Source of the DNA: Armatimonadota bacterium
GTDB taxonomy: Bacteria > Sysuimicrobiota > Sysuimicrobiia > Sysuimicrobiales > Humicultoraceae
Length of the DNA: 64,000 nt
NCBI GenBank assembly: GCA_031459715.1
Contig: JAVKIA010000005.1
Coordinates: 48,774 to 112,773, forward strand
Direction: 5' to 3'
The position numbers and the translations under genes were made by a program. Below, one piece after another: positions 42,411 through 52,005 of this stretch. Position 1 is the stretch's first letter. Each line of letters opens with the position of its first letter. Under the pieces are notes generated by a model. It saw nothing but the letters and a program-made list of their open reading frames with translations. It did no database searches and was not told the origin of the DNA.

Positions 42411-43283
42411 TCAGCGGAAGGTGCTCAGGAGGACGGCCAGTCCCACCGCCCAGCAGTAAGCGGCGAAGGCCGCCAGACGGCCACGCCGGACGACCTGGAG
42501 CAGCCAGCGTATGGCTGCAGCCCCAAAGACGGCGGAGACGGCAAAGCCCACCACCAGCTGGCCCGGGGTGTATCCCAGCCCGGCGGCGGCGGGGAAGTCC
42601 CGCAGGGAGAACAGGCCGGCAGCAGAGATCGCCGGGATGGCCGCCAGAAAGGAGAAGCGGGCCGCCTCCTCTCGGGTCAGCCCCGTCCACATGGCAACCG
42701 CGATGGTGATTCCGGAGCGGGAGATCCCCGGCACGATGGAGATCCCCTGGGCCAAGCCCACGGCGGCCGCGGTTCGGATCGTCATCTGGGACATCGCCAG
42801 TCCGCCGCGCTCCCGGGCCAGCGCCAGTATCACCCCGGTGAGAAGGAGCTGGATCGCCGTGCCGCGGACCGAGTGGAACATGCGCTCAAGCGGCCCGGCG
42901 AAGGCCAGGCCGATGACCCCGGTGATGGCCGTGGCCAGGAGGAGCAGCCAGCCCACCCGCAGGTACGGATCCCGCTCCCTCTGCCGGCCCGCCCCAGGGC
43001 CCGCCCCACCTGTGTGCCGCGGCTGTCCCTGCGGGGACGCGGCGGCGCTGCCTGCGGCACCCGCTGGACCCCGCCCCAGGAACGCCCGCCAGATCCGCTG
43101 CAGGTCGGGCCAGAAGAGGACGGCGGCCGCCAGTGCCGTGCCCAGGTGCAGCACCGCTTCCAGGAGCACGCCGGGCCGCGGGATCCCCAGAAAGTGCTCG
43201 GTGAAGACCAGGTGGGCGGAACTGCTGACCGGCAGGAACTCGGTGAGGCCCTGGACGATCCCGAGGATGATCATCTGCATCAT
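42411..43283 (-). CDS. uppP: Undecaprenyl-diphosphatase UppP (BacA)
   Basis: An integral membrane enzyme that recycles undecaprenyl pyrophosphate for cell-wall and glycan synthesis. The 290 residues start at ATG 43283 with GGAG 6 bp upstream; a longer frame to an ATG at 43340 would run through the -10 box. Motifs are QGLTEFLPVSSSAHL (about 10-24) and VPGISRSGITIA (about 175). A Gly/Pro/Gln-rich insert of about 30 residues (near 75-105) in a loop is not usual for the family. It is followed by ftsK after 8 bp. Confidence 0.94.
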   Translation of the reverse strand: MMQMIILGIVQGLTEFLPVSSSAHLVFTEHFLGIPRPGVLLEAVLHLGTALAAAVLFWPDLQRIWRAFLGRGPAGAAGSAAASPQGQPRHTGGAGPGAGRQRERDPYLRVGWLLLLATAITGVIGLAFAGPLERMFHSVRGTAIQLLLTGVILALARERGGLAMSQMTIRTAAAVGLAQGISIVPGISRSGITIAVAMWTGLTREEAARFSFLAAIPAISAAGLFSLRDFPAAAGLGYTPGQLVVGFAVSAVFGAAAIRWLLQVVRRGRLAAFAAYCWAVGLAVLLSTFR

Positions 43284-43328
43284 CGGCTGCTCCGGCGGAG
43301 GGTCCGGCTCCAGGCGAAACCACGTTCG

Positions 43329-43357
43329 ATTGTAGGGCATTCGCCGGGCCTGAGCCA
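43329..43357 (-). promoter_or_regulatory. Candidate promoter of uppP-ftsK
   Basis: TACAAT (43329-43334) matches the -10 consensus well. TGGCTC (43352-43357), 17 bp upstream, is a poor -35. The uppP start lies 45 bp downstream. Confidence 0.45.
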
Positions 43358-43393
43358 CTCCCTGCACCCGGCGGTGGTGGAGACCGCAGGAGC

Positions 43394-44038
43394 CTACCTG
43401 TTGGCCGTTGTCTCCTCCGCAGCCTTGAGAGCCAGGAGGCGGCGGACCTGGCGGATGTCCCGCCGCAGCACTTCCGGCCGCAACCCGTAGAGCGCTACCG
43501 CGGGATGGTACAGCGGCAGGATGGTGAATCCTTCTGCCTGAAACGGCCGGCCGTGCACCCGGGCGATCTTTTCCCCGGGCCGGAAGGCCTGCAGCGCATG
43601 CGTCCCCAGCGTTACCACCAGCCGCGGCCGGATGATGGCCAGCTGCTGCCGCAGCCAGGGGAGGCAAGCGGCGACCTCGCTGCGCCGGGGCGCGCGGTTG
43701 GGCCCGCCGCGGCGGTCGGTGGGGTGCGACTTGACCACGTTGGTGATGTAAACTTCCTCCCGCTGCAGGCCCGCTGCCTCCAGCAGGCCGTCAAGCACCC
43801 TCCCGGCGGCACCGACGAAGGGCCGGCCCTCCGCGTCCTCCTGCCGCCCGGGGGCTTCGCCCACGATCATGACCTCGGCCCCTGCTGGTCCCTCGCCGGG
43901 GACGGCGTTGGTCCGGGTGCGCCACAGCGGACAGCGGGCGCAGTTCTGGATTTCCCGGTGCAGGGCCGCCAGCGCCCGCGCCTGGTCCTGCACTCGCGCC
44001 CGGGTCCTGCTGGCCCCGGGGGCTGCGGACGCACCCAT
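43394..44038 (-). CDS. udg: Family-4-like uracil-DNA glycosylase lacking one Fe-S cysteine
   Basis: Removes uracil from DNA, mainly after cytosine deamination. The 214 residues show the family 4 motif I GEAPGRQEDAEGRPFVG (60-76) and the C-terminal motif LYHPAVALYG. Family 4 enzymes bind a 4Fe-4S cluster with four Cys. Here Cys33 and Cys36 (NCARC) and Cys125 (VAACLPW) are present, but the residue usually Cys after N-V-V-K is Ser104 (VVKSHP). The DRRGGPNR loop is longer than in family 4, toward the UdgX type, though the UdgX RIH catalytic insert is absent. ATG 44038 follows dapA by 19 bp. Confidence 0.9.
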   Translation of the reverse strand: MGASAAPGASRTRARVQDQARALAALHREIQNCARCPLWRTRTNAVPGEGPAGAEVMIVGEAPGRQEDAEGRPFVGAAGRVLDGLLEAAGLQREEVYITNVVKSHPTDRRGGPNRAPRRSEVAACLPWLRQQLAIIRPRLVVTLGTHALQAFRPGEKIARVHGRPFQAEGFTILPLYHPAVALYGLRPEVLRRDIRQVRRLLALKAAEETTANR

Positions 44039-44057
44039 CAGCCTGCCCCAGGTACGC

Positions 44058-44951
44058 TCAGGCAGCCACCGGCAACAGGGCCAGGTCCTGCAGCACGCCC
44101 CGGATCTGCTCCTGCTCCCTGGGCGTTGCCTCCACCAGAGGCAGCCGCGGGGCGCCCACGTCGAATCCGGCCAGGCGCAACGCGGCCTTGAGCGGCACGG
44201 GATTGGTGGTGATGAAGAGTACCTTAAAGAGCGGCCACAGCCGCAGGTGGATCTCCAGTGCCCGGCGCACTTCTCCGGCGAGGAAGGCGCGGATCATCTG
44301 GCCGATCTCCTCTCCCACTAGGTGGCTGGCCACGCTGACCACCCCCACCCCGCCCACCGCCAGCATGGGCAGGGTGAGGCTGTCGTCCCCCGAGTAGAGG
44401 AGGAAGTGGGGCGGGGTGCGCTTGCGCACCTCGGAGGCCTGGTCCAGGCTGCCGCTGGCCTCCTTGATCGCCACAATGTTGGGGACCTGGGCCAGACGGG
44501 CCACCGTCTCCGGAAGGCAGTTCACCCCCGTGCGCCCGGGGATGTTGTAGAGGATAACCGGCAGTGCCGTGGACTCGGCGACCGTGCGGAAGTGGGCGTA
44601 GAGCCCCTCTTGCGAGGGCCGGTTATAGTAGGGGTTGACCAGCAGCAGGCCATCTGCCCCGGCCCGCTCTGCCTCCCGGGAGAGGTGGATGGAGTGGGCG
44701 GTGTCGTAGGTGCCGGTTCCGGCGATCACCTTCGCCCGTTCCCCCACGGCCTGTTTGACCGTGCGGAACAGCTCCACCTTCTCCTGGTCGGAGAGAGTCG
44801 GCGACTCCCCCGTGGTTCCCGCCACCACCAGGCTCTCCGACCCATGATCTGTCAGGCGGCGGGCCAGCTCGGCGGCCCGCTCGTAGTCCACCCGGCCCTC
44901 CCGGTCAAAGGGAGTGGCCATGGCCGTGATCACGTGCCCGAACTGCGCCAT
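44058..44951 (-). CDS. dapA: 4-hydroxy-tetrahydrodipicolinate synthase
   Basis: Condenses aspartate semialdehyde and pyruvate, the first committed step to diaminopimelate and lysine. The 297 residues form a TIM barrel with AGTTGESPTLS (Thr pair, about 45), YNIPGRTG (Tyr, about 135) and the Schiff-base Lys in AIKEASG (about 163). ATG 44951 has GGGAGGGAG just upstream. It is the last of dapB-asd-aspartokinase-dapA on one strand, the order of Bacillus (with asd-dapG-dapA). Confidence 0.97.
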   Translation of the reverse strand: MAQFGHVITAMATPFDREGRVDYERAAELARRLTDHGSESLVVAGTTGESPTLSDQEKVELFRTVKQAVGERAKVIAGTGTYDTAHSIHLSREAERAGADGLLLVNPYYNRPSQEGLYAHFRTVAESTALPVILYNIPGRTGVNCLPETVARLAQVPNIVAIKEASGSLDQASEVRKRTPPHFLLYSGDDSLTLPMLAVGGVGVVSVASHLVGEEIGQMIRAFLAGEVRRALEIHLRLWPLFKVLFITTNPVPLKAALRLAGFDVGAPRLPLVEATPREQEQIRGVLQDLALLPVAA

Positions 44952-44973
44952 CTCTCTCCCTCCCCACCCGGGC

Positions 44974-46218
44974 TCAGCCCGGCGCCTCCTGCTCGGAGGT
45001 CACCTGCTCGCCCAGCCCGAACTCGTCGTGCAGCGCCCGCAGCGCCCGCTCCATCTGCTCCCGCCGCACCAGGCAGGAGATGGTGGTGTGTGAGTCCGCA
45101 GTCTGCAGCACCTCCGCCTCGGCCCGCTGCAGGGCCCGCAGCACCCGGGCCATCACCCCCGGCACCCCCCGCATGCCCGCGCCGATGATGGAGACCTTGG
45201 CGCAGGGCCGGGTGATGGTCACCTCGTACCCTTCCCCGCGCAGCAGGCCGGCGGCGCGCTCGTACACCTCCTCCTTCACCGTGAAGGCCAGGACATCCGG
45301 CATCAGGGTGATCAGGTCGATGCTGATGCCCTCCGCGGCCAACCGCTGCAGGGCGCGCAACGGCTGATCCTGCGTCTCCCCCGGCCGCCGCTGCAGCCGC
45401 AGCTGCACCACGTCGGGGAGGTGGGCCAGGGCGATGACGGGGCGCCCGTCGCTGATGGGAACGCCCAGTTCCGGTCCGCGCACCAACAGTGTCCCTCCTG
45501 TCGTCGAGCCGAGTTGTTTGATCACCACGCGTACGCCGTGCGCCCGGCCGATGTCCGCAGCGCGCGGGTGGATGATCCTGGCACCGAGCGCCGCCATCTG
45601 GGAGACCTCGTCGTAGGAGATCTCCCGGATCACCCGGGCCTGGGGCACCACCTTGGGATCGGCGGTCATCACCCCGTCCACGTCCTTGTAGATCTCCACC
45701 AGGTCAGCGCCCAGCGCCGCTCCCAGGGCCACCGCGGTGGTATCGCTGCCCCCCCGCCCCAGCGTCGTCACCTCGCCATCTGCGGTGATGCCCTGGAAGC
45801 CGGCAACCACCGCGGTGCGCCCCGCCTCCAGGTGGCGGCGTACCGCCGCCGGGTTGACCCTCAGGATGCGCGCCTCGCCGAACTCGCCGGTCGTCTCGAT
45901 GCCGGCCTGATATCCCGTCAGGGCCACCGCGGGGACATCCGCCCGTTCCAGGGTGTGGGCCAGCAGGGCCGTGGAGATGATCTCCCCGCAGGAGAGAAGC
46001 AGGTCCAGGGTGCGGGGGGAGACGTCGGGATCTACCCGCTGGACCAGGCCGAGCAGGGTGTCGGTGGAGTAGGGGTCGCCCTCCCGTCCGATGGCCGAGG
46101 CGACGACCACGACCTGGTGGCCCGCCTGGCGGGCGGCGATGACCTCCGCGGTCACCTGGCGGCGTCCCTCGGGCGTGGCCAGCAGGACCCCACCGAACTT
46201 CTGGACGATGATGCCCAT
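44974..46218 (-). CDS. dapG: Aspartokinase (DapG-like) with altered KFGG-TS motif
   Basis: Phosphorylates aspartate, the first step of the aspartate amino-acid family. The 414 residues resemble Bacillus DapG: SCGEIIS, GFQGIT, TLGRGGSDTTA, YKDVDGVMTADP, then two ACT domains (about 265-400; ALAHLPDV, CAKVSIIGAGMRGVPGV), so lysine or DAP feedback is likely. The near-invariant N-terminal K-F-G-G-T-S-V reads KFGGVLLA (7-14). Thr and Ser that bind the ATP phosphates are replaced by Val and Leu. All other motifs are intact, so either the enzyme tolerates this or activity is reduced. Confidence 0.95.
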   Translation of the reverse strand: MGIIVQKFGGVLLATPEGRRQVTAEVIAARQAGHQVVVVASAIGREGDPYSTDTLLGLVQRVDPDVSPRTLDLLLSCGEIISTALLAHTLERADVPAVALTGYQAGIETTGEFGEARILRVNPAAVRRHLEAGRTAVVAGFQGITADGEVTTLGRGGSDTTAVALGAALGADLVEIYKDVDGVMTADPKVVPQARVIREISYDEVSQMAALGARIIHPRAADIGRAHGVRVVIKQLGSTTGGTLLVRGPELGVPISDGRPVIALAHLPDVVQLRLQRRPGETQDQPLRALQRLAAEGISIDLITLMPDVLAFTVKEEVYERAAGLLRGEGYEVTITRPCAKVSIIGAGMRGVPGVMARVLRALQRAEAEVLQTADSHTTISCLVRREQMERALRALHDEFGLGEQVTSEQEAPG

Positions 46219-46237
46219 CGGACTGGTACCCTGCGGG

Positions 46238-47359
46238 CTACGACGCTGCCGCGCCCCGCCGCAGGAGGCGCTGCTCCAGCAGCGTCTCGGCGATTTGCAC
46301 CGCGTTCAGCGCCGCCCCCTTGCGCAGGTTATCCCCGGCCGCCACCAGCAGCAGTCCCGAGGGGTTGAATGGGTCGGGCCTGATCCGGCCCACGGAGATG
46401 GTATCCTCCCCGGCAGTCGCCAGAGGTGTGGGGAACCGCTCCTCCTGCGGAGCGTCCACCACTACCACCCCCGGGCTCGCCGCCAGGATGCGGCGCGCCT
46501 CCTCCGGCGGCAGGGGGCGCTCCAGATCCACGTGCACAGCCACCAGGTGGCCCACCAGCACGGGCACGCGCACCGTGGTGGGCAGAATGGGGAAGTCCGC
46601 CTCCATGATCTTGTGGGTCTCGGCGACGATCTTCAGCTCCTCCTCCGTGTAGCCGTCCCGCCCCCACTTCCACTGCGGGGTGACGTTGAAGGCCAGTGGG
46701 TTCCGCGTGCCGGCCAGGGACTCGATGCGCTCCAGGTCGCCCGCTGCCAGCGCCTCCGGGTCGTCCAGGAGGGCCCGTGTCTGCTCCAGGAGCGCTCGTA
46801 CTGTGTCCGCTCCTCCGCCCGAGGCCGACTGGTAGGTGGCCACCACCGCGCGACGCACGCCCGCGGCCCGGTGCAGGGGATGCAGGGCCAGCACCAGCAC
46901 GGTAGCGGTGCAGTTGGGATTAGCCACCACGCCCCGGTGGGTGCGCAGGGTGTGTGCGTTGACCTCGGGGATGACCAGCGGCACCCGGGGGTCCATGCGC
47001 CAGGTGGAGGAGTTGTCGACGACCACACCCCCGGCCTCCGCCACCGTCCAGGCGAAATGCCGGCTGGCGTCGTCTCCTCCCGCGAACAGCACCAGGTCCT
47101 GCTGGCACAGCCCTTCCGCCGAGGTCTCCTCGATCTCTACCTCGGTGTCACCGACAACCAGACGCCGCCCGGCGGAGCGCGCTGTGGCAAAGAGGCGCAG
47201 CCCCGCCAGCGGAAACCTCCGCTGCCCCAGGACCCGAATGATCTCCCGGCCGACGATCCCCGTGGCCCCGACAACCCCGACGCGAAGCCCGTCCGCTGCC
47301 ACGATGCGCGCCCGTGCGATCTCCGAAGCCTCCGTCTCTCTCCCGATCTCAAGCTGCAT
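46238..47359 (-). CDS. asd: Aspartate-semialdehyde dehydrogenase
   Basis: Reduces aspartyl phosphate to aspartate semialdehyde with NADPH. The 373 residues contain the nucleotide-binding GATGIVG (31-37), VVDNSSTWRMDP, the catalytic Cys150 in ANPNCTATV and the active-site His in VGHLVAVHVDLERPL. The family usually has about 340 residues with GATG at 7-12. The first 19 residues are therefore extra, and GTG 47302 is an alternative start. It follows dapB by 47 bp and precedes the aspartokinase by 19 bp. Confidence 0.95.
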   Translation of the reverse strand: MQLEIGRETEASEIARARIVAADGLRVGVVGATGIVGREIIRVLGQRRFPLAGLRLFATARSAGRRLVVGDTEVEIEETSAEGLCQQDLVLFAGGDDASRHFAWTVAEAGGVVVDNSSTWRMDPRVPLVIPEVNAHTLRTHRGVVANPNCTATVLVLALHPLHRAAGVRRAVVATYQSASGGGADTVRALLEQTRALLDDPEALAAGDLERIESLAGTRNPLAFNVTPQWKWGRDGYTEEELKIVAETHKIMEADFPILPTTVRVPVLVGHLVAVHVDLERPLPPEEARRILAASPGVVVVDAPQEERFPTPLATAGEDTISVGRIRPDPFNPSGLLLVAAGDNLRKGAALNAVQIAETLLEQRLLRRGAAAS

Positions 47360-47406
47360 TGATTCGCTGTGCCCCAGACGCGTTCCTTGGCGAATCCGCG
47401 GGAGGG

Positions 47407-48213
47407 CTAGAGGTCGAGGAGGTGCTCCAGTCCGTATACCAGGCCGCGCAGCTCCATCACCCGCCGGACAGCCAGGAGCAGGCCGGGCATGAAGGACTCC
47501 TCGCTGAACGAGTCGTGGCGGATGGTCAGGAGTTGTCCCGCTCCGCCGAAGATGACCTCCTGGTGGGCGATCAGGCCAGGAAGGCGGATGCTGTGCACCC
47601 GGACCCCGCTCACCGTCCCTCCGCGGGATCCCACCACCGCCTCCTCCTCCTGCACCTTGGGCGGGGGAGGCTCGCCGCGCGCCTGGGCGATCATCTGCGC
47701 GGTCTTGGCGGCGGTCCCCGAGGGGGCGTCTCGCTTGCGGTCGTGATGCAGCTCGATCACTTCCGCGTGGGGGAAGTGGCGGGCCGCCTTCTGGCTGAAA
47801 TGCATCATCAGGACGGCGCCCAGGGCGAAGTTGGGCGCTATCACCGCGCCCAGGCTGTGGCGCGCGCAGAGGGCGGTGAGGTCCTCTACGGCCTCCGGTG
47901 GCAACCCGGTAGCCCCTACCACCGGCCGCACACCGTGGGCCACCGCGGCGCGGGCGTGAAGGGCCGCACTCTCTCCCGGCGCGAACTCCACCAGGACGTC
48001 CGCCGGCGTTCCGGCCAGCAGGCGGTCTGGGTCGGCGCCGATGATTACCCCCAGGGCTCCTATCCCCGCCACCACCCCGGCGTCCTCACCCAGGCCGCGA
48101 GAGCGTCCCAGCGCGCCGACCACCCGCAGATCGGCCTGTGCGCTCAGGGCGCGCACCGTCGCACGGCCCATCCTGCCGGCCGCGCCGCTGACAATCACCC
48201 GGATCGGATCCAC
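47407..48213 (-). CDS. dapB: 4-hydroxy-tetrahydrodipicolinate reductase
   Basis: The second step of the DAP branch. The 268 residues (family 240-270) have the dinucleotide motif GAAGRMG (10-16), FAPGESA, PNFALGAVLM and the signature ELHHDRKRDAPSGTA with catalytic His and Lys. GTG 48213 follows the M16 peptidase stop by 3 bp. With dapA in the same operon it gives two consecutive steps of lysine/peptidoglycan precursor synthesis. The later dap genes are not in the window. Confidence 0.97.
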   Translation of the reverse strand: MDPIRVIVSGAAGRMGRATVRALSAQADLRVVGALGRSRGLGEDAGVVAGIGALGVIIGADPDRLLAGTPADVLVEFAPGESAALHARAAVAHGVRPVVGATGLPPEAVEDLTALCARHSLGAVIAPNFALGAVLMMHFSQKAARHFPHAEVIELHHDRKRDAPSGTAAKTAQMIAQARGEPPPPKVQEEEAVVGSRGGTVSGVRVHSIRLPGLIAHQEVIFGGAGQLLTIRHDSFSEESFMPGLLLAVRRVMELRGLVYGLEHLLDL

Positions 48214-48216
48214 GGT

Positions 48217-49530
48217 TTAGGTGGTGGCGGTGCTCTCAGCGCGGAAGGCCTCCTGCAGGGCGGCCGCCAGGCGGCCGTCGTTGCGGAAGGGGCCGATGGC
48301 CGCCATCGCCATGCGCTGGGGCACCAGGACCTCTTGGGCCATGGCCTGCACCTGCTCGGTTGTGACGGCGTCGATACGCGCCAGGAACTCGTCCAGGGAG
48401 ATCTGCCGCCCGTAGTAGATCTGGGAGCGGGCCAGGCGGGACATCCGGCTGCCGGTCGACTCCAGGGAGAGCATCACCGCCCCCTTGTACGATTCCTTGG
48501 CCCTCTGGAGCTCCGCCGGAGAGATCCCGTCTTTGATCTTCTCGATCTCCTGGAGGATGAGCGTGGTGACCTCGGGCGCGGCGGAGGGGCTCATCGCCCC
48601 GTAGATGACCAGAAGGCCGCCCTCCCGGTAGGCGGTGTGGTAGGAGGTGATGGTGTAGACCAGGCCGCGCTTCTCCCGGATCTCCTGGAAGAGACGGCTA
48701 CTCATTCCCCCGCCTAGAATGTTGTCCAGGATGGCCAGGACGTGCCGCCCGTCGTCGGCCGCCGGCAAGCCCCGCGCTCCCAGCGTCAGGTGCACCTGCT
48801 CGGTCTCCTTGGGGCGCAGGGCGATGTCCGGCCGGGCCACGGGCGGCTCCAGAGGCAGGGGCGGCGCCGCGCCCTCCCACCCGCCCAGCGCGGCGGACAC
48901 CATCTCCACCACCTGGGCGTGGGTGACGTCCCCGGCCACGGCGACCAGGACGTTGTTAGGACGGTAGCGGCGCTCTCGGTAGGAAAGGAAGTCCTCCCGC
49001 GCCAGGCGGCGCACCGTCTCCACGTAGCCGATCACCGGCCGCCCCAGGGGATGGCCGTTCCAGATGGTCTGGGCGAAGAGGTCCTGCACCAGCTCGTCGG
49101 GCGAATCCTCGTACATCTTGAGCTCTTCCAGGATCACCTGACGCTCCCGCTCCAGCGCCTCCGGGTCCAGCGCCGCACGCAGCAGCATGTCCGCCATCAG
49201 CTCACACACCTGCGGCAGGTGCGGCGCCAGCGCCTTGGCGTAGAGCACGGTGGCCTCGCGGTCGGTGAAGGCGTTCAGTTGGGCCCCGATGGCGTCGGCG
49301 GCCTGGGCGATCTCCAGCGCGGTGCGGGTGTGCGTACCCTTGAAAAACATGTGCTCCAGGAAGTGAGAGATGCCCGCCTCCGCGTCCTCCTCGGAGCGGG
49401 AGCCGGCGCCGATCCAGATTCCCATGGCGGCCGTGCGCACCTGGGGCATCCGCTCCGTGAGGACCTGGATGCCGTTGGACAGCACCGTGTGCTCGATCGC
49501 CTCGCCGACCGTAGCCATGGCCTCACCCAT
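48217..49530 (-). CDS. M16-family zinc peptidase (processing-peptidase-like)
   Basis: A zinc metalloprotease of 437 residues. The inverted zinc motif H-x-x-E-H is present (HFLEHMFFKG, about 52-61), as is the downstream acidic zinc ligand region (ELKMYEDSPDELVQD). The second domain has the Arg-Tyr pair region (REKRGLVYTI, SYHTAYREGG). It is the homologue of Bacillus MlpA/YmxG, which also follows pnp. ATG 49530 is used, 50 bp after pnp; ATG 49518 is possible. No signal peptide is seen, so it is cytoplasmic. Confidence 0.94.
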   Translation of the reverse strand: MGEAMATVGEAIEHTVLSNGIQVLTERMPQVRTAAMGIWIGAGSRSEEDAEAGISHFLEHMFFKGTHTRTALEIAQAADAIGAQLNAFTDREATVLYAKALAPHLPQVCELMADMLLRAALDPEALERERQVILEELKMYEDSPDELVQDLFAQTIWNGHPLGRPVIGYVETVRRLAREDFLSYRERRYRPNNVLVAVAGDVTHAQVVEMVSAALGGWEGAAPPLPLEPPVARPDIALRPKETEQVHLTLGARGLPAADDGRHVLAILDNILGGGMSSRLFQEIREKRGLVYTITSYHTAYREGGLLVIYGAMSPSAAPEVTTLILQEIEKIKDGISPAELQRAKESYKGAVMLSLESTGSRMSRLARSQIYYGRQISLDEFLARIDAVTTEQVQAMAQEVLVPQRMAMAAIGPFRNDGRLAAALQEAFRAESTATT

Positions 49531-49579
49531 CTGCGCGGCCTGCACGCGGGGAAGCCCCGCCGTGGGAGCGCCCTCCGTC

Positions 49580-51901
49580 CTAGCCGCCGGGCGGGCCCCC
49601 GCCCGATTGATCGCTGCGGCCGGGAGCCGGCCCCCGCCCGCCGCCCGGCCGTGCCCCCGGTCTCCCCGTGGCGCCAGAGCCTTGTGGCCTGCCGCCGGCC
49701 GAGCTGCGGTCCCCGCGCCGGCGGCGCCGTGGCCCACCCGCGCGTCCCCGAGGCGCCGCCGGCTGCAGCTCGCCGGCGGGTTCCCCCTCGGCGGTCTTAC
49801 CCACGCCCCGGCGGGTCAGGTTAATGCGCCCCAGGTTGTCGATCTCCTTGACCTTGACCAGCAGCTCGTCTCCGACCTTGACCACATCCTCCACCCGACC
49901 CACCCGGCCGTCGGCCAGCTCGGAGATGTGCACCAGGCCTTCCTTCCCGGGCAGGACCTCCACGAAGGCGCCGAAGTTCATCAGCCGCGTCACCCGGCCC
50001 AGGTACATCTCGCCCACGCGCACCTCGCGCACGATTTCCTCGATCATCTGCATCGCCCGGCGCGCCGCCTGCTCGTCTACCGAGGCGATGTGCACCTTGC
50101 CGTCCTGCTCGATGTCGATCTTGGCGCCGGTTTCGGCAGTGATCCGGTTGATCACCTTGCCGCCCGGGCCGATCACCTCGCGGATCTTCTCCGGGTTGAT
50201 CTCGATGGTCAGGATGCGCGGCGCGTAGGGGGAGAGCGTGGTCCGCGGCGCGGGGATGACCTCCAGCATCCGGTCCAGGATGAACAGGCGGGCCTGCCGC
50301 GCCTGCGCCAGTGCCCGGGCCAGCAGCTCCCGGGAGAGCCCCTTGATCTTGATGTCCATCTGCAGCGCCGTCACCCCGTCCCGCGTCCCGGCCACCTTGA
50401 AATCCATGTCGCCCATCTGGTCCTCCATCCCCAGGATGTCCGTGAGGATGGCAGCACGGCCGGAGGCATCGGTGACCAGCCCCATGGCGATCCCGGCAAC
50501 GGCGGCCTTGATGGGGACCCCGGCGTCCATCAGCGCCAGAGTGGAGCCGCAGACCGAGGCCATGGAGGTGGACCCGTTGGACTCCAGCACCTCGGAGACC
50601 AGGCGGATGGTGTAGGGGAAGGCCTCCTCCGGCGGGATGGCCCAGGCCAGCGCGCGCTCCGCCAGGGCGCCGTGGCCGATTTCCCGCCGACCCGGGCCGC
50701 GCAGCGGCCGGACCTCGCCCACGGAGAAGGGCGGGAAGTAGTAGTGGTGCATGAAGCGTTTGCGCTCGATGATACCCAGGTTGTCCAGCAGCTGCTCGTC
50801 CTCACCAGTGCCCAGCGTGGCCACCGTGAGCACCTGGGTCTGCCCCCGCTGGAAGAGCCCCGACCCGTGAGCCCGGGGCAGCAGGCCCACCTGGATGGTC
50901 AGGGGCCGGATGTCGGTGGGCCCCCGGCCGTCGGGACGCCGCCCCTCGTCAAGGATCCGCCGCCGCACCTCCGCCTTGGTCAGGGCGTACACCAGGTCAC
51001 CCACCTCCGCCGCCCGCTGCGCGAACAACTCCGGTGACCGCTCGGCGAGCTGGGCGGCCACCGTCTGCTGTACGTCCCGCAGGGCCTCCTCCCGGGCCAG
51101 CTTCTCCGGGTGGGCCAGAGCCTGGACGATCAGCGGCAGAGCGGCCTCCCGCACCGCCGCCTCCAGGGCTGGGTCGGGCGCCGCAGCCAGGGTGACCTCG
51201 CGCCGCGGCTTGCCTACCATCTCCACCAGACGCTGCTGGATCTCCACAATGCGGCGGATCTCGGCATGGGCCACGTCGAACGCAGCCAGGATCTGTTCCT
51301 CGGGCACCTCCTTGGCCCCGGCTTCCACCATGATGATGGCGTCCGCGGTCCCCGCCACCACCAGGTCCAGGCGGCTCTGCTCCTCGATCTGCCGCAGCGT
51401 GGGGTTGATCACGAACCGGCCGTCGATCAGCCCCACGCGTACCGCTCCCACCGGCCCCTCGAAGGGCAGCCCGGCGACCATGAGGGCAGCGGAGGCTCCG
51501 TTGACCGCCAGGATCGCCGGGTCGTTCTCCTGGTCGGTGGACAGGACGGTGGCGATGACCTGGACGTCGTTGCGAAAGCCCTGGGGGAAGAGGGGCCGGA
51601 TGGGACGGTCCATCAACCGGGCGGTGAGCACCGCCGACTCTCCGGGCCTCCCCTCGCGCTTGAAGAAGCCGCCGGGGATCTTGCCAGCCGCGTACATCTT
51701 CTCCTCGTAGTCGCAGGTCAGGGGGAAGAAGTCGATCCCCTCCCGAGGTTGCGGCGACGCGGTGGCCGTCACCAGGACCATGCTGTCCCCGTAGCGGATC
51801 ACCACAGCGCCGTCAGCCTGCCGGGCCAGCAGCCCGGTTTCAAAGGACAGGCTGCGGCCGCCGACCTGAATCTCTACCTGGTGTTGCATGGACACAACCA
51901 T
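49580..51901 (-). CDS. pnp: Polynucleotide phosphorylase
   Basis: A 3'-5' phosphorolytic exoribonuclease. The 773 residues comprise two RNase PH cores ([21 protein letters not shown], in part; [37 protein letters not shown]), an alpha-helical linker, a KH domain ([20 protein letters not shown]) and an S1 domain ([26 protein letters not shown]). The last 60 residues are an Arg/Gly/Pro-rich tail longer than usual, possibly RNA-binding. ATG 51901 lies 10 bp behind GGAGG. It follows rpsO by 104 bp, as in most bacteria. Confidence 0.98.
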   Translation of the reverse strand: MVVSMQHQVEIQVGGRSLSFETGLLARQADGAVVIRYGDSMVLVTATASPQPREGIDFFPLTCDYEEKMYAAGKIPGGFFKREGRPGESAVLTARLMDRPIRPLFPQGFRNDVQVIATVLSTDQENDPAILAVNGASAALMVAGLPFEGPVGAVRVGLIDGRFVINPTLRQIEEQSRLDLVVAGTADAIIMVEAGAKEVPEEQILAAFDVAHAEIRRIVEIQQRLVEMVGKPRREVTLAAAPDPALEAAVREAALPLIVQALAHPEKLAREEALRDVQQTVAAQLAERSPELFAQRAAEVGDLVYALTKAEVRRRILDEGRRPDGRGPTDIRPLTIQVGLLPRAHGSGLFQRGQTQVLTVATLGTGEDEQLLDNLGIIERKRFMHHYYFPPFSVGEVRPLRGPGRREIGHGALAERALAWAIPPEEAFPYTIRLVSEVLESNGSTSMASVCGSTLALMDAGVPIKAAVAGIAMGLVTDASGRAAILTDILGMEDQMGDMDFKVAGTRDGVTALQMDIKIKGLSRELLARALAQARQARLFILDRMLEVIPAPRTTLSPYAPRILTIEINPEKIREVIGPGGKVINRITAETGAKIDIEQDGKVHIASVDEQAARRAMQMIEEIVREVRVGEMYLGRVTRLMNFGAFVEVLPGKEGLVHISELADGRVGRVEDVVKVGDELLVKVKEIDNLGRINLTRRGVGKTAEGEPAGELQPAAPRGRAGGPRRRRRGDRSSAGGRPQGSGATGRPGARPGGGRGPAPGRSDQSGGGPPGG

Positions 51902-51950
51902 TCACCGATGACCTCCTGCGGATGGGCGCATAGCCCCTGACATGACGGGA

Positions 51951-51967
51951 GCGGGGAGATCCCCCGC
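51951..51967 (-). promoter_or_regulatory. Hairpin in the rpsO-pnp spacer
   Basis: GCGGGG-GATCT-CCCCGC forms a 6-bp stem with a 5-nt loop in the 104-bp spacer. In other bacteria the pnp leader is a site of RNase III cleavage and PNPase autoregulation; here this is only a positional analogy. Confidence 0.4.
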
Positions 51968-52005
51968 CCGACCGTCTGCGCGTCCGATTTCTTGCCTGGG
52001 GACCC

